A stretch of 64,000 bases of DNA, taken from positions 2,039,085-2,103,084 of the forward strand of contig JAALGZ010000006.1 of NCBI GenBank assembly GCA_015227615.1. Reading direction: 5' to 3'. Position numbers and translations under genes: made by a program. This document shows, in pieces, positions 21,060 through 33,117 of the stretch. Below the pieces are notes generated by a model. That model worked only from the letters and a program-made list of their open reading frames with translations, was not told the DNA's origin and did not search any database. Position 1 is the stretch's first letter. Each line of letters begins with the position of its first letter. The stretch is from Labyrinthula sp. Ha (Eukaryota; Sar; Bigyra; Labyrinthulida; Labyrinthulaceae).

Positions 21060-21630
21060 TACTCAATAGAATCAAAGTTAAGATTAACTCGAAATTGACA
21101 ATTCTTAGAAGAACAACACTGAATGACACATAGTTTCAATTTTCTTGTGTCCATTTCAAATTTAACTTTACTCAGTGCTGCAAGAAAACATTGATGTTCT
21201 CTTGAACCAGTTAAAGCGACCGTTTGCAACCGATGAGACGTGCAGAAACATCTCATTTTTTGTGACAACTTCAAGAGGTTACCATACTTCTAGCTCTGTT
21301 CTTTCTGGGGAGTTTTCTGGGCCATTTCCCGAAGTTTGGACGTCCTCAATACTGTTTTCAATTTTCAGCGTTTTTTTCTTTCTTGTTTTGTCTGATTTTG
21401 GGTCAAATGGCCCACTATTCCCCTCCTTTACCTCCAAATTTTCGTAATGTATGATTTTTGCCTCTATGGCCCAAATTTGAATTCCTAAAACCACAAATGC
21501 CATTAATCCCTTAGTTTCACCTATGCCATAAATGGTCATTCTCATTAAAGTTCCAACAATGTCATGTCGGGTGCAAACTACACGCTTATAAAAAAGGTGG
21601 ATTTTATTGACACTGCCACAGAAGTCCATT
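21060..21630 (-). pseudogene. FAR1/MULE-type DNA-binding domain fragment, right arm
   Basis: Mirror copy of the relic at 19583-20150, nearly identical, with the same frame disruptions and a few extra differences. This shows it was already broken when the arms last exchanged sequence. Confidence 0.45.
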
Positions 21631-22402
21631 AAAATCTAATCTAACTAACTAAGAGTTGCTCTAGAAAACCAAAGACTTACTATAACACAATGTTTGTTGA
21701 AGTACAGTAGTTTCTCTTGTGCAAGGATGATAACAAATATTGGTGAAGCGTAAAACAGTCCTAACAAATTTACTGAATATAAATATAGTTAGAACGTTTC
21801 GAACAGATAAATGGATTTTAACGTACCAGACAAAACATACGAATAGGAAATTAGGAATAGTGACTAGGGTAGTGAGTTAAATATGAAGCAAACAAAACCT
21901 TGAATACAGAATAAGGAACAAATGAAACCACAGTAAAGAAAAAAAAATCATATATTACCAGTAAAACTTGGTTTCTACCTATTTTCTCATTCAATCAATA
22001 ATGCTATCCGAACAGTATTCTTAAAGCAGTGATACAAGTATAACACCAATAATTAGATGGTAGCTTGTACTTTTACTTAAGAGTAAACAGAATAAACGAT
22101 TTAACCAGTTCTTCAAATAAAAAAAATCTCTAGTGATTAATTAAACCGAACTTTTAGCCATGTTACTATAGATATATTGTTAAATGTTTTAAGCATTAAA
22201 AAAGAAATTCCCGCTTGTTTTCTTCAGCGATAGACTAAAAATAAAATCTTGGACTTAGTATTTGTTCTCTTGTTATAGATCACGAACTCGAAAATTCCAG
22301 ATTATATAATAAAAAAAGCTGTAAAACTATACCAGGAGTGTACTTAAACTGGTGAGATATTAAACATCTACAACAGACTATACTCTTAAATAAACTTACC
22401 TT

Positions 22403-24453
22403 TTAATAACAGTACGGCAAGAAGAAGAGTGCTACCACAGTCGTAGCTGGAAAGAGCAAAACCAGTACATTGAAGAACCATTCAAATATTCCTAATACAA
22501 CTTTAATAGGTATCTGTTGTATGTTTCCGTATCTGGTTGCATTGGTAAGACTCTTAATAAGATCTTTTCCAGGTTTGTGAAGCAACAGCTTCACGTACTG
22601 GACCTCCCATTGGCACCATACCAACTGCTTTACTTTCTCTCTTTGAATCCAACTCCTTTTGAGTAGGAACACTCGGAAGATATAATAGCTTCATCCATCT
22701 AGACCAAGTTCTATATGGCTTTAGATCAAAAAATATCCCTTTTTGACGTATTCCCAAAACATGCAAAATTTTCGTAGTGTATGAAAAATATTCTTCTTTC
22801 TTTCTATATATTTGTAGTGCAGCTTTGTTTCTCTTTTTAATAGCCTGTTGAAGAATAATAGAAAATATGCGTTCTTTTTTTGTCATATATCTTGGATTCT
22901 CGTCATCTTCTTTAGCCAATGACAAATTTTTTAATCCCTTTAAATCCCCCATAACATCTTTGTATGTATCTTTATCTATGTCATAAGCCTTACATATACT
23001 TGAACCTTCTAAAAGGCAGTGTGTTTCAATGTTAGCTCGCAGAACATTTCCTACTACACCAGCTCTAATCCATCTATTTCTTCCATCGAACCAACCAGAG
23101 TTTGCTATTCTTTTATCAATAGTTTTAATAAACCATATAGCCAAAGCAGTTAGAATAAGATCTAACCCGATGTATGTATTTAATAAAATATAAAGCATAA
23201 AAGTGTAAAGCAAGGCGGAATAACCAGTATTCATAACCCTGTCAAGTTTAAAACCAATTTGTTGTAACACAGTGTCATCGTTATTGTCCCATAAAATATT
23301 CCTAATAGAGTTCATCTTAGAGTATGTTGAATAAGAATTTTCTGTATTTCTAATATATCCAATAATTGTATCTGGAACAAGTGTACCTAGATAAATTAAG
23401 ACTACAGCTGCAATTAGTATTTTACCCTCTGCCCTACCAAGAAATGGATCTTCACCATCTGTTATACAAAATAGTTCTGCAATAGTTGAAGGTAGAAAAA
23501 CTCCATTTAGAGTCTCTCCAGTAGTCGCGTCAACTTCGAATCTAAGGTTTGGACTGTCATCAGAAGCTATTTTCACGTTATAAACCAACAGCAAAGGCGC
23601 AACTAGCTGAATACATAAAGTTAGAAGTGCTATAAAAAATCCAGAACCAAGGACACTCAAATAGGTATATACTGAAATATTGTCATCGTCAAAATCCCAT
23701 TCTTTCTCGTTGTTTGCAACATCTTCCAATAATCTGAATGGTGTCATAATATGATGTTTCAAGAGATACCTGGCGGTAGCTGGTTGCTCATCATACCAAA
23801 TTTTAAAATCGTTATTATCAAAACTTTTAAGCCAATACTGAAATCTCAGCTCAGCAAATGCAAGATAGTTAATCTCCTTGTAGTCATGTTCGTATTTTTC
23901 TTCAAACCTAATTCTTTTCTCAAGTTGAAGAAGCGTAATTTGTTGCCAAAGCCAAGGTCTTTTTCCGAAAACAGCTTGAAGACCATCTTTAGGTGCCCGA
24001 ATATGATCCTCAGAAGCCATTCCTTCTTCACCAACGTCATAATAGATCTGACACTTTTCATCTGGAACATACTCTGTTCTTTCAAAATCCCAGTCCTTAG
24101 GTGGGATTCGAACAACCCTACCCAATAAAAAAAATAATTTAGAGATACTTGTATACAATTCCAAGTTTCCACACCATATTTCTTGTTCTGTACTCTATAA
24201 ACGAACCTTGAGGATAGACAACACTCTCGCTGCTTCTCTTAGCCAAAATTGAATTTATCAAAGCACCAATTCCAGGACGTTCATTGAGATTTATTTTAAA
24301 TATAAGATTATGCCTATTACGATAAGCTTCCGCTCCAGTATCATCAGCCGCTACAAAATGTTCTTCCATGTCAAATTCCTCAGGCTTCACTTGCTCCACT
24401 TCTTCTACTCTATATGACCCATGTCCAACAAGATTTCTCTTTGACGCGTCCAT
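22403..24453 (-). CDS. Multi-pass membrane protein of unknown family, right copy (three exons proposed)
   Basis: Proposed complement(22403..22563, 22595..24117, 24149..24453), 662 residues, the mirror of the left copy with no length change over the whole gene. Only two amino-acid differences are seen in the compared frames: Arg to His in the GRGSYRV segment near the N-terminus and Glu to Gly in the PMEGP segment. Introns correspond to 24118-24148 and, less certainly, 22564-22594. The start codon is only 94 bp from the chromovirus-like element inserted upstream at 24548, so its native promoter has probably been separated from it. Function unknown. Confidence 0.8.
22564..22594 (-). other. Possible intron 2 of the right membrane-protein gene, 31 nt
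   Basis: Mirror of 13673-13703. Same weak acceptor, same frame effect. Confidence 0.42.
24118..24148 (-). other. Intron 1 of the right membrane-protein gene, 31 nt
   Basis: Mirror of 12119-12149, same sequence and phase. Confidence 0.85.
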
Positions 24454-24547
24454 ATTATGTTCAGGTTCCGTGATTTTATTCCCTATATTTCTTTAACCTT
24501 TTTCGTTTACTTGCAATCGATAAAATTAAAATTAATAAGTGCAGTTG

Positions 24548-25155
24548 TGTAACGATGACGTTCTCTTCTCCTAACTTAGGATGGTGACTTCATCATGATC
24601 AGTATGGACACTGCAATATTCTTATTATTTTATTATATTCAACTATTATATTTAGCTATATATATATATGTATATATATATGTCAATGGGTGATTACCCT
24701 ACTTTTAGAGAACTATAAAATAGAAAAATAAATACAGACTTGTTCTCGACTGTATTACAACTAGCCAACATACTAATAACTAACCTATTATCACCAAATT
24801 TACCTTCCAGTTTATCAAAACCAGACCTAACCAACCTTTGCAAGACTCTAGAACCCAGATCTTTCTTAAACCCAGGAATTGTAATTATACCTCTGTGTTA
24901 CACCCTATTACTCTAATTTGTGTAGCCCGACTAATTGCAGTTTATATTTGCTTAGGAAAGAACAACCTATTTGGAACTAAAGAAGCAAGCAACTAAGAAG
25001 AATAATGATATTTTTTACTTCTATTCTATCCTAACTACAAATCTAATAAACGTCCCTACTGAAACTGTTCTTGTTATCAAGTTTACATTCTTTCGTAAAA
25101 AGCTAATATTCTAACCCGGGAGCATAAAGTCACTTCAAGATATACGAAGGTTAAA
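24548..25155 (+). repeat. 5' LTR, 608 bp, of the 24.5-33.7 kb element
   Basis: Starts TGTAACGATG and ends GGTTAAA. It holds a TA dinucleotide run near 24656-24682 and AT-rich promoter-like sequence. It is oriented away from the adjacent minus-strand membrane-protein gene. Confidence 0.93.
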
Positions 25156-25201
25156 TTGAATTCAATTTTCATTACAAATAACAGTGTGTAAATAGAGAAA
25201 A

Positions 25202-26314
25202 ATGGCTGAAACAAGAATGTCTTCGCGTAACTCAAAGGAGATTTTGGAGGCTCACATCGCCTCGTTGGACGTCTTACTAGAGAAAAATAGAAACGAATTA
25301 AGTCCTACCTTAGCAGCAAGCTTAAATGCAGGATTGCAGCTTCAGCGACAGAACTTGGTCCTAGCCCTGGAGACTGGAACTTTAAATAGAATAAATCCTA
25401 TTGAGGAAGGATCAAATACCGGTGAAGCTGAACTTAATCAAAGGAATATGGAATCAGCAGAGGATGGAAGCGAATTACCCGCGCAATCTGCTGACCTTGA
25501 TAAGAAAATAACTACTTTAACTAAGGAACCTAGAGAGTATTCCGACTCTTCTGATGATACTTCTTCTAGCTCAAGATATTCAGATGATGATAGTTCATCT
25601 GAAGAGGGAAGAAGAAAGCTAAAGAAAAAGAAGAAGAAGAAACATAAACAAAAAAAGAAATTAAAGAAATTGAGGAGGAAGGGCCAGAAGTATGAAGAGA
25701 CATACGAGCATAAGCCCTTGCTCTCGACTATAATGCCATCAGATGTAATATCATTTCTACGTGAATTCGATGGCTGGGAAAGAAAACTCAAACATAGATT
25801 TAAACTTAGAAAAGTAGATCTCATGATCTGCATACACCATAAAGTTCTAGAACAACTTGCAATTATGCAAGTTGACACAGAACATGATGAAACCATTAGA
25901 GAGTATCTCAATGGTATACGTGATGAATTTGAAGAAGAACGCAAGCAGACGTTGTTCGATCGTATCTACCAAATTCACTACAATATAAATACCGGCAGTA
26001 TTTTAACTGGAACTCAGAGTCATATTATGAAGATAGAGGAGGAAATCGCAAACCTGGAACTTGGATATGATGCGGAGAAACGATTATGCAAGCTTGTGAT
26101 GGAAACAATGCCTGCCATTTTCCTAAAAGGCAACCTCAGAAACATGATCGAACAAAGAAGTCTCCATACCTGGCCTTCAGTAAAGGCATTCCTTCTAAAG
26201 AGTAGTAAAACTATATTGCAATTCGACTGGAATTTAGTGGACCTGAGAACAAGGCAACAAATAAATGAGGGGGTGTCAAGAATATACCCCCGCAGGAAGT
26301 GGAAAAAGCTCTAG
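25202..26314 (+). CDS. Gag-like protein of the 24.5-33.7 kb element
   Basis: 370 residues from ATG 25202. It has an N-terminal helical segment, an acidic serine-rich stretch (about 25540-25610), a lysine-rich run (about 25620-25690) and a helical capsid-like second half. It overlaps the following frame, which lies in +1, by about 50 nt, the same arrangement as in the young element at 13977-18918 and consistent with +1 frameshifting known in Ty3. Confidence 0.8.
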   Translation: MAETRMSSRNSKEILEAHIASLDVLLEKNRNELSPTLAASLNAGLQLQRQNLVLALETGTLNRINPIEEGSNTGEAELNQRNMESAEDGSELPAQSADLDKKITTLTKEPREYSDSSDDTSSSSRYSDDDSSSEEGRRKLKKKKKKKHKQKKKLKKLRRKGQKYEETYEHKPLLSTIMPSDVISFLREFDGWERKLKHRFKLRKVDLMICIHHKVLEQLAIMQVDTEHDETIREYLNGIRDEFEEERKQTLFDRIYQIHYNINTGSILTGTQSHIMKIEEEIANLELGYDAEKRLCKLVMETMPAIFLKGNLRNMIEQRSLHTWPSVKAFLLKSSKTILQFDWNLVDLRTRQQINEGVSRIYPRRKWKKL

Positions 26315-26558
26315 AAATACGAGATCGAAGAAGCAGAATAAAGTAGATCAAGATAAAAATAGCACCAACACTAATCAAAACTCCACTATAGTGAAGAATC
26401 AACCAAAATCACCATCAAAAACAACTATAGTCAAGGGATATAAACCTATAAAATGCAGCTTAGAAATAGCACAACAAAAACTCAGAGAAATGAGAAACAG
26501 TGAGAGGTATTCCGATGTGCTAAAAGCACAGCTCATAAATTGCTATATGAATGGACTC

Positions 26559-26600
26559 TGTACAAAATGCATGTCCTCAGAACATCCATCGTCGGGTTGT
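26559..26600 (+). other. CCHC zinc knuckle of the 24.5-33.7 kb element
   Basis: Encodes CTKCMSSEHPSSGC, a C-x2-C-x4-H-x4-C nucleic-acid-binding knuckle typical of retroelement nucleocapsids. It lies at the start of the downstream frame rather than at the end of the gag frame. Confidence 0.85.
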
Positions 26601-27439
26601 ACTTTGACCAAGGAGCAGGCAATAAGGATGCGGAGAGATTATCAAATAAGAAACCAGTTAGATATCCCATCTCTATTAAAAGATTATAAGAAGCAAGAAT
26701 CGAAGTCTGAAAATCAAGTTACCTCCACAGAAAATGGAGTACGGTCAGATGAAAATAGGATCACAGATGCCACAACGTTAAACCAGACAGCTCAACATAT
26801 TAGTGTAACTCCTTCGGCAAATATGGTGACGCGATACGATGCACCTGATCCAAGGGGAGCAGCGAGACCCAGAGAAAATATATCATATTGGATGAAACAG
26901 CTAAGAAATGTGGAGAGTAAAGAGGCCACAGTTGACCTCAACAGTATCGTCCACACAGTCATTGATAAACAGCTAGATAAACAGGGAATACCAGATGGGT
27001 TAGAAACATGCGGTAACCCAGACCTCCGAAATTCAAGAATAGAAATCTCTGATCAGAACGGAATAACGTGGAAAAACTATAGGAAAGTTAAACCGGAAAC
27101 TCTATGGAAGAACTATAGGCCTGTCATTGATTTCGCAGCTCAGGTGGAAGATCATCAGAGTTTACCAATGGATGAGGCCCTAATGGACTACGACAACAAC
27201 TGGGAAATAGGATATGGGGAAAATACAAGAAGTGATTATCAAAATTTAGAAGCCCAGAAGGAGGAAGAGGCTGAGATAAAGGGGATAATTAAGAAACAAA
27301 TAGAAAAAGCCAAGTTAGATGGAGTTTTAACTGATAAAGAGGCTGTGCTTTTGGTGGAAAAGTATCATGAGAATCTTTCGGCGTTCGGTATTAGACAGTC
27401 TATTGCACAGATGAGCTCTCTCCCTCCAATGCCAGTTAT

Positions 27440-29390
27440 ACCAAAGCCGGATGCAAAACCATTTCGCGCAGCAGCCCGCGATTTAAACAGGACAAAAAAA
27501 GAAGCGATGCACACAAAAATAAAAGATTTAGTCTCAATGGGCATGCTTCAACACGAGCCCAACCCTCTATATTCTTCCCCTGCGCTCATGGTTCCTAAAA
27601 AGAACAACAAATGGCGCATGGTCATAGATCTGAGGGAGTTAAATAATATGGTGGAGGTTAGTGGTGCCTCCTTAGTGGACTTGGAGGCACAACTAAACTG
27701 GCTCCCACAAAAGATCAAATTCATAGCTTCCCTGGACACCCTTAGCGGGTTCGACATGTTGCCGATATCAGAAGATGCAGCCAAGTACTTCAACATTAGT
27801 ACTCCATTTGGTTGCTACAAGCTTCTTGGTAGTCCAATGGGATTTATTAATACCCCTTTTATACACAGCACCAGGATGATATCTTATATATTGGGGGGGG
27901 GGACACAATGGAGTTTTTGGAGCTCCCAACCAAGGGTGCCTACAGTGGCTGGATGACTCCTTGGTATATGCCACCACTTTTACAGGTTTTCTTAGTGTAT
28001 TAAGAACTATATTTAAGAACTGTATAAAATGCAACCTTCGACTTAACGCAAATAAGTGTATATCCGTAACCAAAAAGACGGAGTGGTGCGGGAGAACGAT
28101 ATCAAGCAACGGTTGGAACTTCTCCACGAAACACTTCAACAAAATATTGAGTATGGCCTGTCCGAAAACATTAGGACAATTGGAGGACATACTATATGTC
28201 AGCGCCTGCCTGGCTCCAGCTATACCCAAACTGAGTATACTTAAAGCGGAGCTGCAGAAGTTGGCAACGGATCTGAAGAAGAAGCTTTTTCTTGATAAAG
28301 GTAGAAGGGTCCCCAGAAAGTTTCGCAGTAAAATGAGTATTGTTGACGCTGTGGAATATGGAACTTTAAAGGAAGCCTTCGATGGATTTAAGAAATTAAT
28401 TACAGCTTCTGCAAATATAACGCTACAACATATGTCTCCCGAGAAGCAGTTGGAGATCTACACCGATGCCTCAGATACCCACTGGGCAGCAGTGAGAACC
28501 ATAGTTGAAAAAGATAACCAGGATATAGTAGAGCACCAAAATGTAAAAGAAGAAAAGAAAGTGGAGAATAAGGATCCAGATCCTTCGAAACATGGCGGTG
28601 TGGAGAAGAGCTACAGTGGAAAATATACAGATGGTGCGAAGTTTTTTGAATATGAACAGAATTTCAGCTTCACTGTTTTGGACAGAATATTAAACCAAGC
28701 GGAGGAACAACCTTTCACCATCTACGAAGATAAATGGACTCTGGCGGGGGAGGCAGCTTCCGCTAATTTGGTCCAACAGAGCGAGATAAAGTTGATATCC
28801 AAAGAAACATTGAACTCCATACAGAAATGGAGAGGGAAGATCACGATAGAAACTAGCCCAGATATATACATCCAAGATGCTTTGGATTGCGTTAAGGAGT
28901 GTCAAGCTGGTGCATTGTCATTAGAAGAAACCATAGGAGTGCTAGTATTAATACAAGACTCGATCCCGAGGTATCCTGGGATTATCAAGGAAGTCATAAA
29001 CGAACTGGAAAAGGATAAGAATGAGACAGATTTTAAATATATAAATCACCTTCTGGCATCTAGAAAAAGTTCCAATATATTATTAGTGAATAAAGCAAGA
29101 CCAGAAAAATTCAGATTGACAGATGACCAAATAGTAAAACCAGTTTACTTCTTATCTGGTACCTTCAAAGGACCAGAGCTGGCTTGGTCAGTTTCAGAGA
29201 AGGAAATGGTACCCATAATTAAATCCTTGTTGAGATTTGAATATATGACATGCGGAACTAAGATTCCCATCCGCATACTTACAGATCATCGTAATTTAAT
29301 TTATATTTTTAGCCCACCAAAGACTATGAAAGCCTCGTCTCTTAGCAGACTACAGCGTTGGGCTATCATGCTCCAGAAATTTCACTTATA
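27440..29390 (+). other. Reverse transcriptase and RNase H region of the 24.5-33.7 kb element
   Basis: RT motifs include SSPALMVPKK, WRMVIDLRELN, LDTLSGFD and LLGSPMGFINTP. Further on come connection-type sequence with WCGRTIS and GWNFS, then RNase H beginning EIYTDASDTHW (near 28450) and resuming with PVYFLSGTF, SEKEM and TDHRNL (29140-29310). Between these two RNase H halves lie about 200 extra residues (about 28510-29130). Confidence 0.88.
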
Positions 29391-29479
29391 GGTGCTCCAT
29401 TATTCGGGAGAGCACAATCGATTTGCGGATCTGCTCTCCCGTTGGGGATTTCCGGTGGAAATTATGAAGAAACCGATAA

Positions 29480-30960
29480 ATATTATTAGAAATACTGACG
29501 AGGATGGGAACATATTGTTTGGGAAAATAAAGCTGCGGGCTCAGGCGGTCACGACTAGAGAAAGGAACAAGACCATAAACCCCTTAGACTTAGAGAAGAA
29601 GCCCATTTCAGACATCATAGACGAGAAAGCTGATGATCCTTCATGGTTTAAATGGAGGGATTGCCGTATTTCTTTCCTTCATCCGAGTTACAAAAGCAAA
29701 TGGGAAGCAATTACAATCAAGGAGTTGAAACAGCATCAGAAGGATGTTACCAAAAAGCAAAATATGAAAACGAAAAACGATTTACTTGTGAAAGAAGATA
29801 AGATATTGATACCGAATTCATTGGTTCCGAGGCTTATTTTTCATACACATATTGCAGAGGGACATAGTTCCGTGGACTCTGAGATGTTTCATTTAGACAA
29901 ATTCTCTTTTGAAATAAGCAAAAATAAATTGAGGGAATATTTGAATAGGCTCCACGTGCTCTTTCTCCACTGCGATAAGTTCTCCGCATTGGTTAGGAGA
30001 CCCATTGGACGGCTCCCCCACGCTAACCGACCTAACATTTTACTCCACACTGATTATATATCCATATACAATGGATATTTATTATCTAATGTTGACGATT
30101 TTTCACGTAAAACATGGCTCTTCTATCAAAGATTTTGCAACGTCGAAGGCTACATAGAAGGAATAACTTCCTGGGCCGCCATCTTAGGCTTATCCGGGAG
30201 GGCGGTAATCGCATCAGATAAAGGAAGCCACTTCTGCAACCAGATCGCCAAAGAATTGGACAGAAGGATGGGCTACTCTCGACGCCTGTCAATCGTCTAC
30301 TCCCCCTGGTCTAATGGGCCAGTGGAGAGGCGTAACCGGGAGATCCTCCGTATTTTCCGGAGCCTCACCAGCGAACTAGGGCTTCCATTGAGTAAGTGGA
30401 GCAAACTTTTAAATACAGTGATGGGTCATATCAATAACCATCCGATCAAATCAAAAGGGAATTTGACACCTAACCAGATTTATAGCGGTCGAGACATAGA
30501 AGGGAAAATATTAGGAATAGATCCAGAGTTAAAAAATCCTTTGGTAAAAAGTAATATAGAAATTCTGGCGGTACCCATATGGGATCAGGAAAGATTCATA
30601 CAATACGAGAATAAAGAATTTTTCTACAATCATATGAAGCAACTGATACAGGAGCTGAACACTAATGACAATTCCCTCCAGAGTTATTTGCTGAGAGAAC
30701 GTGATCGACACCAGAAGCGCTTCAATAAGAATATCCCTCCAGATCAGATCCAATATGGAATAGGAGATTATATTATGTTTAGCATAGCTGGAACGAGTTT
30801 GATCAAAGACAAGTTGCAATTAAGATGGCTTGGACCAGCTATTATCAAGGATATTATTGGAGGGAACCTTTATCTCGTTCAAAACCTGATGGGCAATGAA
30901 ATGAAGGTACATTCCAGACGAATACGTTTTTATGATGGTAAAGAGCAGCCAATGACAGAA
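29480..30960 (+). other. Integrase and GPY/F-like region of the 24.5-33.7 kb element
   Basis: A histidine/cysteine zinc segment at about 29840-29980, catalytic core with HTDYIS, VDDFSRKTW, SDKGSHF and SNGPVERRNRE (D,D,E) at about 30040-30360, and a C-terminal segment with LRWLGPAII and HSRRIRFYD at about 30810-30940. Confidence 0.9.
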
Positions 30961-31014
30961 GAAATCAAGGAGGTATACCTTTAAAACGCGGGACGTTTCC
31001 AGCTGGAGAAGATT

Positions 31015-33090
31015 TTGGACCTGCAGGAAATAGACAACAGAATGTATTTAAAGGTTAATTGGCGTGGATTAGATGCACTTGACACAGATTGGCAGTTATT
31101 CGACACGTTGTGGACAGACGCCAAATATACCATTATAAAATATTTAGAGAAGGAAAAAGATGAATCCAGTTTAGCCAGATCATTGTATAGAGATTATGTT
31201 ATCCCCTACAAAAAACAGCGTAAAGCGAATATTATGTATATCAAAAAGTATCCTAAGATTTTGAGAATGGAAGGGGATGATGCTTTACCTTACCTGGCGC
31301 AATCCGAAGGCTGGAAATCCTATGAAGATGTTCTATTAAAACGCAGTATTCGATGCCATGGATTTGGGGAATGGGACAAAATATCAAGGTCCTACATATT
31401 ACCAGGAAAGACGAGGGCTCAAATAATTGATAGAGTTAAAACCTTAGTAGACAGTCAGAGCATATCCCAGTATCATGGTTTGCGGATAAACGTTGACATT
31501 ATTAAAAAATACAACGACAATTTAGTGGTGCCGAGAAAAAATGGCATAATAGTTAATACAGGCAGACACTTAACTGTTTCCCAACGGAAGTCGCTAAAAA
31601 GAAATACCTGGGAGAAATATAATTCTTTTGAGGAACCCCTACCATTGAACAAAATTGGAATACCAAGATGGAAATGTATCAGCAACAATAAATTAAAGAA
31701 TCATTATAAAAAGGAACTCTTGGCGTTTTGGAGACAAGCAATGCAAGTCCAGACAGATGCAATTGGACTCCAACCACGGTTGTATTTGAAAGTAGCGCCT
31801 GAAGAGAATATATTCATTGCAGCGAGAGGGATACTAGACTCGGGTGCCACCATTACCTGCATGGATTTAAAGCAATGGCCCTTAGAGGCGGAGAAATATA
31901 TATACCGAAACGATCCATATCATAAAAAATATTCACAGTTGTTCGATGCTAACGGGAAGTCTACGCCAACAGAGGGATATATAATTACAGAAGTAGCAAT
32001 TCAGTTGTTAGAAGGAGAAGTTGCAATACCTGAGGTAAGAATTATTCTAATGAAAAGCCCAGTGTGGAATTATTTACTTTTAGGTAATGATGTATTGGAG
32101 AGACTAGAAATCACTCCACAAAAATTGTTAGAGAGAAAACTGAAAGAGTTAAAGGAAGAAGATAATCAAAAACCAGAAATACTATTAGCGAAAGACAATG
32201 AGATGAATATTGAGTTGGATAAAAATACCTTTATTCGCGAACTAGAGAACAATCTACAACAGGAAGCACAGATATTATTGAGACGCAAGAGATTTAAAGA
32301 AGAAAACGCTCCTATATTGAAAGCGTTGATCCATTTTTATTACGACAACTACGATAAGACTAAGATTATATTTAAATACAACGGAATTATATGCAAGATG
32401 ATCCAAAGATTAGACAATACTTATGAAGTTGAGATCAAGGAGGATGTTTTCGAGTTGTTCATAGCTCCGAAATATGCCACCTATATACAAGGAGATACCT
32501 TGTCTGAACAGTGCTGGAACTCAATCAAGGATATGAAATTCAAAGCGCTAATTGTGGATCCTCCGTGGATGCAGGCTGGTACAAGCCCTACACGTGGTGC
32601 GACCATACCATTTAAATGCTTACCAGACGCTAAGTTACTAGAGATACCATTGGACAAGTATTTGTCAGCTGGATATTTATTTCTGTGGGTAGTTAACAAC
32701 AAGATCGAGGTGGCCAAGAAATGGATGTTAAAATATGGCTTCCGGTTTTTGGACTATATCATTTGGGATAAACGCACGATAAATAACAAACCATTTTTAA
32801 GTCAAGGCAACTACTTGAGACATGGAAAAGAAGTATGCATACTAGCCAAACGAGGAGATTCTACCGATGAATGGAGGAAACAGAAACAATCAGACTTATT
32901 CAAGGGTAGAGTAACTACACCCATGAGGAAACCCATTGAGTTCTACCAATAAGTGGAAGAATGCCCACCTGGAGGTTTGTATTGAGAACTCTTTGGTAGG
33001 ACACACAATCTGAGGAATTTTTGGACAACGATTAGTGATGAAGTCGACCCTTCAGAAAACAAAGATCTCTTAGAAATGTTTAAACCATAT
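31015..33090 (+). other. C-terminal module: chromodomain-like, SANT/Myb-like, retropepsin-like protease, MT-A70 adenine methyltransferase
   Basis: Chromodomain-like segment at about 31030-31150 (YLKVNWRGLD, then TDWQLFD). SANT/Myb-like segment at about 31300-31510 (GWKSYEDVLL, GFGEWDKIS, LPGK, then YHGL). Retropepsin-like segment at about 31780-32140 with the active-site motif LDSGAT (near 31837) and the downstream LLLGNDVLE flap/strand motif. MT-A70 segment at about 32470-33080 with IVDPPW (32557-32568), FLWVVNN, RHGKEVCILA and, near the end, GRTHN, all in family order. MT-A70 enzymes transfer methyl from SAM to adenine N6 in RNA (METTL3) or DNA (ciliate MTA1). No second protease motif was seen between gag and RT. 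Confidence 0.87.
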
Positions 33091-33117
33091 GGATTTAACC
33101 ATCAGAAAGTAGGGTGG

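Noticed and set aside
24656-24682. TA dinucleotide run as a separate microsatellite locus
   Set aside because: It is part of the 608-bp LTR and recurs at the same place in the other LTR (about 33226-33252).
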